Shown here: piece after piece, positions 41,642 through 47,565 of the stretch
How the letters are laid out: each line of letters opens with the position of its first letter
Position numbering within the stretch: the first letter of the stretch is position 1
Assembly (NCBI RefSeq): GCF_006974105.1
Contig: NZ_CP036282.1
Coordinates: forward strand, 992,001-1,056,000
Direction: 5' to 3'
Source: Rhodoferax aquaticus
Lineage (GTDB): Bacteria > Pseudomonadota > Gammaproteobacteria > Burkholderiales > Burkholderiaceae_C
DNA length: 64,000 nucleotides
Notes under the pieces: model-generated
What the model saw: only the letters and a program-made list of their open reading frames with translations
The model's database searches: none
Told to the model about the DNA's origin: nothing
Position numbers and translations under genes: made by a program

Positions 41642-42703
41642 ATGGCGGCAATCGAAAAACGGCAGAACGCGGACGGCTCATTCAGCTACAGGGCAAAGGT
41701 TCGGCTTAAAGGCCATGAACCCGTAAGCGCGTCATTTGAGCGCAAGACTGACGCTGTCGAGTGGGCTAAGAAGATTGAAGCGGAGCAAAAGGATCGGCGC
41801 TACTTTGGAGCGTCCAAACGTCATACGCTCACAGAGTTGATTGATCGGTACACCACTGACGAACTGCACAAGCTCAAAAGCGCTAAGACGGTAGGCGCAA
41901 GGCTTGATTATTGGAAAGACTCCATTGGCAAGCGGCTGTTGTCGGACGTAACGCATGACGTGCTTATGAAGGCGCGTGACACGCTGAAGGCCACACCTAC
42001 GGAACGGGGCGGCAAGGTTCGCTCTGGCGCTGACGTAAACCGGACGCTGGCGGCTCTGTCTTCGGCGCTGTCGTATGGGACAAAGGAACTGCGCTGGATC
42101 GCAAGCAATCCACTGAAAGACGTTCGCAAGTTTTCAGAATCAAAGGGACGGGTTCGCTATCTGTCTGACGAAGAACTTCCAAAGCTGTTAGCGGCGTGCA
42201 AAGCTTCAGCCAGCCCCCACCTTTTGCTTGCTGTTTGCCTTGCGCTGTCCACTGGAGCGCGTAAATCGGAAGTGTTGGGCCTATGCTGGAAGCAAGTCGA
42301 TTTGAAGGCTCAGACGGCCCTTCTAGGCGATACAAAGAACGGGGACGCTAGGACACTGCCCGTAGTGGGGACGGCGCTGCAATTGCTCTTAGAACGCGCC
42401 AAAGTCAGAACGCTGAAGGAAGACCGGATATTCCCGCCAACGGCGCGATCCACCAAAAGCGAGTATTTCGACTTGCGGAAGGCTTGGGACGCGGCTGTAA
42501 AGACTGCTGAACTGGAAGACTTCCATTGGCACGACTTACGCCATACGGCGGCAAGCTATCTGGCAATGTCCGGCGTTAGTCCATTGGAGATATCCAAGCT
42601 GCTAGGCCATAGAACAATGGCAATGGTTAGCCGATATGCCCACCTTGCACCGGGGCGCAAGATTGAGATATCGGGCGCTCTGGCAGCTAGATTGGGGGTC
42701 TGA
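41642..42703 (+). CDS. int: Tyrosine recombinase/integrase
   Basis: A 353-residue phage-type integrase that would insert and excise the island. Residues 1-60 form an arm-binding-like domain (GSFSYRAKVRLKG...FERKTDAVEWAKK), ~61-165 the SAM-like core-binding domain, and ~170-353 the catalytic domain. Active-site residues are R207 (GARKSE), K232 (TKNG hairpin), H297-R300 (HDLRH), H323 (LGH) and nucleophile Y332 (SRYAHL): all present. ATG 41642 is chosen over 41624 because AAGGGGG lies 4 bases upstream. It sits next to attL, as usual, and overlaps the next gene (TGATG). Confidence 0.96.
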   Translation: MAAIEKRQNADGSFSYRAKVRLKGHEPVSASFERKTDAVEWAKKIEAEQKDRRYFGASKRHTLTELIDRYTTDELHKLKSAKTVGARLDYWKDSIGKRLLSDVTHDVLMKARDTLKATPTERGGKVRSGADVNRTLAALSSALSYGTKELRWIASNPLKDVRKFSESKGRVRYLSDEELPKLLAACKASASPHLLLAVCLALSTGARKSEVLGLCWKQVDLKAQTALLGDTKNGDARTLPVVGTALQLLLERAKVRTLKEDRIFPPTARSTKSEYFDLRKAWDAAVKTAELEDFHWHDLRHTAASYLAMSGVSPLEISKLLGHRTMAMVSRYAHLAPGRKIEISGALAARLGV

Positions 42704-43416
42704 TGGCGCACATTAAAAAGTTTGATACGAATTGGTTGGATCAGGCTTGGCGTATTAGTAGCGTAATCGCTGACATGCCAGATAGCCCACCTATGTCACT
42801 AGTTGAAGGTGTAGGCAAGCCACCACAATTGAGTGATCTACAAAGGACTTTGATTGAATTGCTTCAGGATCACATTGAAGTGTTCTTGCAATACAGGTCT
42901 AGGCTCGTTCACAAAATCACGGTCACATTGCCGGACGGGGCAAAAGCCGACATTGCTCCGCAGTCACGCAATCCAGTCGCAACTGCAAAGACACTGGCAT
43001 TGCTGCAGAAAATCGGCGTCAAGTTGAAAGACGTGGATTTGTGGGCCTATGACGCGCACATGAAGCTCGGGCGCATATTGATTGATCGTTATGTCTGTCC
43101 AGAGTGGAAGCGGCAATTGCCCTTAATCGTAGCTTCTATTAGTGGAGAAACAACCAGCCAGACGGCAACGCTCAAAGCCAAACAAACTCGCAAGGTTGAT
43201 CGTAGAAGCACCTTGACAAGGGCAGTCGCAGAACAAAGGCGGTTTGATCCGTTTGCTTCGGCTGCTGAAATATTGGATCGTCTGTGCGGCGGCGATGTGG
43301 TTAGAGAAATGAAGGGCGGACGGGTTTGGTACTGGGACGTGAAGGGCGATCTAAAAGACATTGGCCTTGATAGGTTCGAGACAATTTTCGGAGAGCAAAA
43401 ACCTTCCACGGGTTAG
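42703..43416 (+). CDS. Island hypothetical protein, 237 residues
   Basis: Unknown cytoplasmic protein whose ATG overlaps the integrase stop, so the two are co-translated. The N-terminal ~130 residues are helical with conserved-looking aromatic patches (NWLDQAWRISS, DVDLWAYDAHMKLGR). A basic linker (LKAKQTRKVDRRSTLTRAV) is followed by a compact C-terminal segment (PFASAAEILDRLCGG, then GGRVWYWDVKGDL) that could be a winged-helix-like DNA-binding domain. No signal peptide or membrane helix. A recombination-directionality or replication-related role is possible but unsupported. Confidence 0.7.
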   Translation: MAHIKKFDTNWLDQAWRISSVIADMPDSPPMSLVEGVGKPPQLSDLQRTLIELLQDHIEVFLQYRSRLVHKITVTLPDGAKADIAPQSRNPVATAKTLALLQKIGVKLKDVDLWAYDAHMKLGRILIDRYVCPEWKRQLPLIVASISGETTSQTATLKAKQTRKVDRRSTLTRAVAEQRRFDPFASAAEILDRLCGGDVVREMKGGRVWYWDVKGDLKDIGLDRFETIFGEQKPSTG

Positions 43417-43431
43417 CCGGGTAACCAATAG

Positions 43432-43764
43432 GTGCATTTTCAAAATCCTTTTACTCCAAATGTCGCAGGAACAATCCAGCGGTTGGGGGCACAAGGAACT
43501 GACTTGGAAAAGCAATCTTCACCCAATCTCGCCACGGTCGAGAACGCAGCTAAACACTTCGCCAATGCCGGACAGACGCCCGGCGCTATTCGCTGCAACG
43601 TCTTCAAAGCAGATAGCCGTCTGAACTCACGCGGCGAAACCATTCAAGGTAACGGCCTAGCGGCTCACGGCGCAATCATTCGCCGTGGTCGCCGTGTCCT
43701 GATTGATCTGGATCGCTATGGCGCATGGCTGGCAGGTCAAGCACCAGAAAGCAAGGTGGCGTAA
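43432..43764 (+). CDS. Excisionase/HTH-like small protein
   Basis: A 110-residue protein from a GTG at 43432; later alternative starts are possible. The segment NLATVENAAKHFANAG, then AAHGAIIRRGRRVLIDLDRYGAWLA resembles MerR/excisionase-type helix-turn-helix proteins, where a helix pair is followed by 'RxGRRVLID...W'. It would suit an Xis or regulator of the island. It ends immediately before the ATG of the next gene (TAAATG). Fold assignment is by eye. Confidence 0.6.
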   Translation: MHFQNPFTPNVAGTIQRLGAQGTDLEKQSSPNLATVENAAKHFANAGQTPGAIRCNVFKADSRLNSRGETIQGNGLAAHGAIIRRGRRVLIDLDRYGAWLAGQAPESKVA

Positions 43765-44076
43765 ATGACGAACTCCACCAAAACAACGCTTAAGCCTGCT
43801 AGCAAGTCGGCACACAAGGAAGCCCAATATCAGCGAGTCGACAAAGGGTTTGATTACCCCGGCAAGCTCATATCTACCATTGACTTCCGCAAGTTGGGCG
43901 TCATTCACCCGTCCGGACGTATCAAGGAAATGAACGAACGGCACGGTTACAACATCGCCAAGGTTGATCAGCGCACCGTCTACGACGATCAAGGCTTTCC
44001 ACACCCGCGCATTGCCTTCTATGAGTTGATCGAGCGTCCCCATAGCGCTACGTCAAAAGTTGCGGAAGGACACTAA
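43765..44076 (+). CDS. Small helix-turn-helix-like protein
   Basis: A 103-residue basic protein. FRKLGVIHPSGRIKEMNERHGYNI, interrupted here as FRKLGVIHPSG and RIKEMNERHGYNIA, resembles the HTH_39-type winged helix in which a short helix is followed by 'RIxELxxxGxxI'. The following strands (RTVYDDQGFPHPRIAFYEL) would be the wing. It probably binds DNA, as a regulator or recombination accessory factor. It starts directly at the previous stop codon. Confidence 0.6.
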   Translation: MTNSTKTTLKPASKSAHKEAQYQRVDKGFDYPGKLISTIDFRKLGVIHPSGRIKEMNERHGYNIAKVDQRTVYDDQGFPHPRIAFYELIERPHSATSKVAEGH

Positions 44077-44155
44077 CCATGCCGTCAATACTGCACATTG
44101 CGTTACGGATAAAGCTTGCTGTCCTGACATTCCTACAGCGCGGAAGGATCAAACA

Positions 44156-44713
44156 ATGATCCATTCATTCAATGACGACTTCCGCTTTTCAGATACACCA
44201 GCGGCCTATGAGTTGGTAATCAGGGCGTGCAAAGCCGAATTGCCGGACTGTATCGGCCTGAAGCGTGCAAGCCATGCCGAAGACAAAGCAGGCGTTGATT
44301 TTTGGGCACATATGCCGGACGGCTCACGCATTGGCATTGATCTGAAGCTTCGCCGCAAGGACTACGGCGCTCAGTACGGCAAACCCTTGGATTGCGTTGT
44401 TGAACTTGACTGTGCTGGCTCGCATGGTTGGTTAAACAAGGCTGGTGGCGCTGAACTGATCCTGTTTGCAGCAAGTGACACCGGGCGCTATTTCATGGTG
44501 GCGGCTAACGAACTTCGTGCGGCTGTGATTACGGGTCTTCCCCGTTGGATTGCGGCAGGCAAGGTGCACGAACTGGAAACCACGTCCAAATGGGACAAGG
44601 GCCAGGACGGAAGGCAGTGGCAATCTAAGGCTGTGGCGATAGGCTCAGATTTGATTCAACGCCAGATACAGGCGCTGAACTCTTGCGCTGCTGACTATCA
44701 GACTCCGCTATGA
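44156..44713 (+). CDS. PD-(D/E)XK-like island protein
   Basis: A 185-residue protein from the ATG at 44156, which has GGAAGGA upstream; the frame extends to 44060 but without support. Residues 40-64 contain AEDKAGVDFW, then IGIDLKLR, giving D48-x13-D62-x-K64. This is the spacing and strand-hairpin-strand pattern of PD-(D/E)XK nucleases. The rest has aromatic-rich beta/alpha elements (LILFAASDTGRYFMV). It overlaps the relaxase gene by 4 bp (ATGA), so it may work with mobilization, or act as a resolvase, nickase or protective nuclease. No named family recognised. Confidence 0.6.
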   Translation: MIHSFNDDFRFSDTPAAYELVIRACKAELPDCIGLKRASHAEDKAGVDFWAHMPDGSRIGIDLKLRRKDYGAQYGKPLDCVVELDCAGSHGWLNKAGGAELILFAASDTGRYFMVAANELRAAVITGLPRWIAAGKVHELETTSKWDKGQDGRQWQSKAVAIGSDLIQRQIQALNSCAADYQTPL

Positions 44714-45711
44714 GTGCAAGTGGCTTCTTCAAGATGCAAAAGCTCAAAGGCTCTGGCAAGGTCTTGGCAGCGAGTCGCCACAACAAGCGCGCAATACAGG
44801 CAGAACAGGGCGCTGACAGTCACATAGACGCGGCGCGTATCTGTCTGAACCTATCGCTTCACGGGCCTGATTCACCTGAAGCTGTGGCACGTCTCGCAAA
44901 GGATCGCATGGCAGCCGCTGGCGTTAGGCCACAAAAGAAGAACGCTGTGCTGGCGCTGGAACAGGTCTTCAGCTTGCCAGCAAACACCGACATTGATCTG
45001 AAAGCCTATTTCAATGATTGCGTCCATTGGGTGGCGCGGAACTTTGGCGGGTTGGATAACGTGCTTTCTGCTGACGTACACCTAGACGAAAGCGCTCCAC
45101 ACCTGCACGTCTTGATATTGCCCTTGATCGACGGGCGCATGAATGGCAGCGATCTGTTCGGAAATCGGCAGCGCTTGCAATTCCTGCAAAACGACTTTCA
45201 TGCTGCGGTAGCAGGGCGCTATGGGCTTGCAAAGGCTCCGGCAAGGCTACAGGGACAAGCGAAGGCTAAAACGGCTCAGACGGTCATGAATCACATTCAT
45301 GCCACCATTGACACCGCGCAGACTTCGGCGCTATGGCCCTTGATACGCGATTTGATCGCCCGTGATCCCGTTGCTTGCGCTCAGGTCTTGGGGCTGGAAG
45401 TAACCAAGACTGCGGACAAGCCACAACGATCAACGGCGCAAATATTCACAAGCAAGGGCAAGGGTTCAAACAAGCCTTTGAAGCCTATAGGGTTTGCCTA
45501 CAGCCCAAAGCCTATAGGGTTAGAACGCTCTGGAAACAGTCTATCCCTATGCTCTGTAGGGTTAGGCAACAAACCAACCACACCAGCGCAAGCACCACGG
45601 CCTGCTATCCAGCTAAATCAGAACGAAGACACCCGCGTCATTGTTCGTGAAGACTGCGACTTTTCAGGCTGGCAGGACTCCGAAGCATTTGAACAAAGCG
45701 CGTGGCAATAA
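44710..45711 (+). CDS. MobV/Pre-family relaxase
   Basis: A 333-residue mobilization relaxase. Motif I at residues 8-27 (KMQKLKGSGKVLAASRHNKR) and the metal-binding motif HLDESAPHLH at 124-133 (H-x-D-E-x3-H-x-H) are those of the Pre/Mob (MobV) family, which nicks oriT and also mediates plasmid recombination. After about residue 175 the protein is poorly conserved and contains KPIG repeats. At 333 residues it is short for the family, which often has a long C-terminal coiled coil. Its oriT should lie near or upstream of the gene; I could not locate it. Confidence 0.88.
   Translation: MSASGFFKMQKLKGSGKVLAASRHNKRAIQAEQGADSHIDAARICLNLSLHGPDSPEAVARLAKDRMAAAGVRPQKKNAVLALEQVFSLPANTDIDLKAYFNDCVHWVARNFGGLDNVLSADVHLDESAPHLHVLILPLIDGRMNGSDLFGNRQRLQFLQNDFHAAVAGRYGLAKAPARLQGQAKAKTAQTVMNHIHATIDTAQTSALWPLIRDLIARDPVACAQVLGLEVTKTADKPQRSTAQIFTSKGKGSNKPLKPIGFAYSPKPIGLERSGNSLSLCSVGLGNKPTTPAQAPRPAIQLNQNEDTRVIVREDCDFSGWQDSEAFEQSAWQ
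45481..45565 (+). repeat. CCTATAGGGTT repeats inside the relaxase gene
   Basis: AAGCCTATAGGGTT occurs at 45481 and again at 45508, 27 bp apart, followed by a degenerate CTGTAGGGTTAG near 45554. The core CCTATAGG is palindromic. They encode KPIG-F, KPIG-L and SVG-L, so the repeat is seen at both DNA and protein level. Confidence 0.6.
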
Positions 45712-45741
45712 CGCCATTGCTAAAGCAGGACTTTTACAAGC

Positions 45742-46170
45742 ATGACTGAATCAAAAAACAAACGGCCCGGACGGTGGAAAGCTGGCGAATCTGGCAACCC
45801 GGCAGGCAGAACACCCGGCAGCGGACAGCTACAAAAGCTCAGGGACGCAATCGCTGAAGACGTGCCTGAAATATTGGCTTCATTGGTTGACGCTGCAAAA
45901 GGGGGCAACATAAATGCGGCTCGATTGATCCTAGAGCGCGTATTGCCACCACTGAAGGCCATAGAACAGGCTGTAACGCTTCAACTGCCTGACGGCACTC
46001 TAACTGCCAAGGCAGGGGCATTGCTTGACGCTGCGGCCCTTGGAGAACTCTCGCCAGCACAAGCGGCCCAACTGATCGCGGCTGTCGGCACGATTGGAAA
46101 GATTGCCGAGTTTGACGAACTGAACGCACGCATAACCCAACTGGAGCAACGCAATGCAACAAAGTCTTGA
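45742..46170 (+). CDS. DUF5681-like protein
   Basis: A 142-residue protein starting MTESKNKRPGRWKAGESGNPAGR. The 'F/WKxGxSGNPxGR' opening is typical of DUF5681, short proteins found on phages and mobile elements; function unknown. The rest is an acidic/Ala-rich helical region (IAEDVPEILASLVDAAKGG, then a Leu-rich coiled stretch to the end). It overlaps the last island gene by 17 bp in another frame. Confidence 0.75.
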   Translation: MTESKNKRPGRWKAGESGNPAGRTPGSGQLQKLRDAIAEDVPEILASLVDAAKGGNINAARLILERVLPPLKAIEQAVTLQLPDGTLTAKAGALLDAAALGELSPAQAAQLIAAVGTIGKIAEFDELNARITQLEQRNATKS

Positions 46171-46459
46171 AAAACGAGTGTCGGCATTGGAAAAGTCTGC
46201 CCCCCAAGCAGACAAGGTGATCTTCATAATTCTTGTGGGCATGGGTGAAGTCGGCATGGAGATAACCCACATTCGTGACAACCACGGCAACCAGTGGAAC
46301 CGACGTCCTGAAGAAACGGAAGAAGCCTTCAAAGACAGGGCAAAGTCAGAAACACCGCGCAAGGACAATCAGGCTGTCATGTTGTTTGGTGAGATTGCTC
46401 ACATGGGACACTGGCGGGACACTGTGGGACAAACAGTCGGAACAATTCAAAACAATTGA
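46154..46459 (+). CDS. Small hypothetical protein at the right end of the island
   Basis: A 101-residue protein starting MQQSLEKRVSALEKSAP, a short coiled-coil-like opener, followed by VIFIILVGMGEVGME and a charged region (RRPEETEEAFKDRAKSE). No family recognised. Its last ~18 codons (MGHWRDTVGQTVGT) are the GGGACACTGG end repeat, so the C-terminus is dictated by a DNA site and may be dispensable. Confidence 0.6.
   Translation: MQQSLEKRVSALEKSAPQADKVIFIILVGMGEVGMEITHIRDNHGNQWNRRPEETEEAFKDRAKSETPRKDNQAVMLFGEIAHMGHWRDTVGQTVGTIQNN
46399..46447 (+). repeat. Right-end island repeat (GGGACACTG type)
   Basis: TGGGACACTGGCGGGACACT, then GTGGGAC and AGTCGGAACAATT, matches the left-end repeat at 41360-41408. 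It carries three GGGAC units spaced about 11 bp, near one helical turn. A further GGACACT lies at 46524, just before attR. Confidence 0.7.
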
Positions 46460-46539
46460 AAGCACTCACTTACGCTGAAACCCCCATAAACATTGCGCTC
46501 ACTTGTTTTGATTTATTCCAATAGGACACTTGAGACAGT

Positions 46540-46589
46540 CTCATAATCCTTTGGTCGACAGTTCAAGTCTGTCACGCCCTACCATTTAA
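46540..46589 (+). repeat. attR direct repeat (orphan tRNA 3' half)
   Basis: 50 bp identical to attL, from CTCATAA to CCATTTAA. It lacks the 5' half of the tRNA and so is not a gene. It marks the chromosomal tRNA end displaced by integration. Confidence 0.95.
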
Positions 46590-46596
46590 ACAAATG

Positions 46597-46627
46597 AAAA
46601 GGCCTGCGATGTTTCGCAGGCCTTTTT
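46597..46627 (+). terminator. Original tRNA terminator beyond attR
   Basis: AAAAGGCCTGCGA pairs with TCGCAGGCCTTTTT around a 3-5 nt loop: a strong bidirectional terminator. It follows attR at the distance expected for the pre-integration tRNA gene, and also faces the end of the MerR gene. Confidence 0.85.
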
Positions 46628-46667
46628 GCTTTGGGGCGCGTGGCGCATGTGTTGCGCCGTGCGGTGA

Positions 46668-47111
46668 TTACTTCACCGCTTTCATCCGTTCGGCTAAATG
46701 CCCATGGCAGCTTTCGTTGATAACACGTAGCTCGGCCAAGGTCACGTCGATTTGGGCGCGTTTGCGTTCTAGGTCGGCGATTTCTTTGGCGGTGCGGTCA
46801 ATCACGTACTGCAGTTGTTGCATGCGGCCTTCGCCTTGGTTGCCGTACAGGTCTAGGTAGCGTTTGATCTCTGAGAGCGGCGAGCCAATGGCCTTGGCGC
46901 GCAAGATCAGGGTGATGCGGGCGCGGTCACGGCGGGTGTAGACGCGTGCACCATTGATGCGGCGTGGAGAGAGCAAGCCCTTGTCTTCGTAAAAACGTAA
47001 GGCCCGCAAGGTGATGCCGAAATCTCGGCATAGCTCGGTGATGCCGAACAGTTCGGTCTCTTCCACATCGCGGTGGGAGTCGACAAAGGCTTGGGCTTCG
47101 CTCAGTTCCAT
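46668..47111 (-). CDS. MerR-family transcriptional regulator (LiuR-like)
   Basis: A 147-residue MerR regulator. The winged helix is ITELCRDFGITLRALRFYEDKGLL (shown here as ITELCRDFGITLRAL and RFYEDKGLLSPRR), followed by the wing and a dimerisation coiled coil (about 105-135). No metal-binding Cys pair is seen; the single C-terminal Cys is isolated. The group resembles LiuR regulators of branched-chain acyl-CoA catabolism. It is adjacent to the SCP2 gene on the same strand and divergent from the carboxylase operon; a MerR-style promoter lies between them. Confidence 0.88.
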   Translation of the reverse strand: MELSEAQAFVDSHRDVEETELFGITELCRDFGITLRALRFYEDKGLLSPRRINGARVYTRRDRARITLILRAKAIGSPLSEIKRYLDLYGNQGEGRMQQLQYVIDRTAKEIADLERKRAQIDVTLAELRVINESCHGHLAERMKAVK

Positions 47112-47408
47112 TTAAATCACTCTTTGTAAACGCATGGCCACACTCATGTCGCCCGAGACCTTGAGTTTGCCAGCCATAAAGCCAGTTGCGGGTTCTAAAT
47201 CACCGCTCAACATCGCGTTGAGGTTGTCCAAGGTGATGCCCACGGTGCAGTCGGTATCGGTGTTGGTGTTGCTCACGGTGTTGGGCGTGGACTTGCCATC
47301 AATCACGATGACACCGTCTGCACCCATGTCGAATTTTAGGGTGGCGGCCAAACCGCTGTCAGCGCCTACTTTGCTGCGGATGGCGTCAGTACAAGCTTCT
47401 AAGTTCAT
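47112..47408 (-). CDS. SCP2 sterol-binding domain protein
   Basis: A 98-residue stand-alone SCP2-type lipid-binding domain starting MNLEACTDAIRSKVG (AAGGA upstream; the frame extends to 47492 without support). FDMGADGVIVIDG, then TDCTVGITLDNLNAMLSGDL and the hydrophobic FMAGKLKVSGDMSVAMRLQ are the SCP2 core. Such domains bind acyl chains or acyl-CoA. Its stop abuts the merR start, so the two are one transcript, divergent from the acyl-CoA operon that its ligand may serve. Confidence 0.88.
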   Translation of the reverse strand: MNLEACTDAIRSKVGADSGLAATLKFDMGADGVIVIDGKSTPNTVSNTNTDTDCTVGITLDNLNAMLSGDLEPATGFMAGKLKVSGDMSVAMRLQRVI

Positions 47409-47505
47409 GGGGTTTCCTTGGGGTGGGTTGGAAGGGGGAAGCACTGGCGCAATGCTATCAGCGCAGCATGCCCTATACCCTAGTGAAAACACCTATTCGT
47501 TATTT

Positions 47506-47538
47506 GGTTGACGTTAACGTAACCATGTTTTCTAATGG
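47506..47538 (+). promoter_or_regulatory. MerR-type promoter and operator
   Basis: TTGACG at 47508-47513 and TAATGG at 47533-47538 are spaced by 19 bp, the long spacer typical of MerR-activated promoters. The perfect palindrome ACGTTAACGT (47511-47520), flanked by GGTT and AACC, overlaps the -35 and spacer. It resembles the LiuR motif as I remember it. It lies 28 bp before the carboxylase ATG and in the divergent gap to SCP2-merR. Confidence 0.6.
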
Positions 47539-47565
47539 CCTACGTTTTCACAAGGACCTGACGCC

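Larger units (their letters stand above)
41249..46589 (+). mobile_element. Candidate miniature integrative mobilizable element
   Basis: The segment is bounded by 50-bp perfect direct repeats (attL 41249-41298, attR 46540-46589) that begin at base 32 of the tRNA. The unit including one repeat is about 5.3 kb. Contents in order: terminator, non-coding left end with repeats, tyrosine integrase, a hypothetical protein, two small DNA-binding-like proteins, a PD-(D/E)XK-like protein, a MobV/Pre relaxase, a DUF5681-like protein and a small hypothetical. No replication or type IV secretion gene is seen, so transfer would need a helper. All genes point the same way. The call as an IME is inference from integrase plus relaxase. 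Confidence 0.85.

Noticed and set aside
45481..45565. CRISPR-like array
   Set aside because: Only two good repeat units of 14 bp, within a coding frame, with no cas genes in the window.
46540..46589. Second tRNA gene with CAT anticodon
   Set aside because: Only the 3' half from the anticodon loop is present, with no 5' half; it is the attR copy.
41249..46589. Prophage or defence island
   Set aside because: No capsid, portal, lysis, restriction-modification or toxin-antitoxin gene was recognised; relaxase plus integrase points to a mobilizable element.
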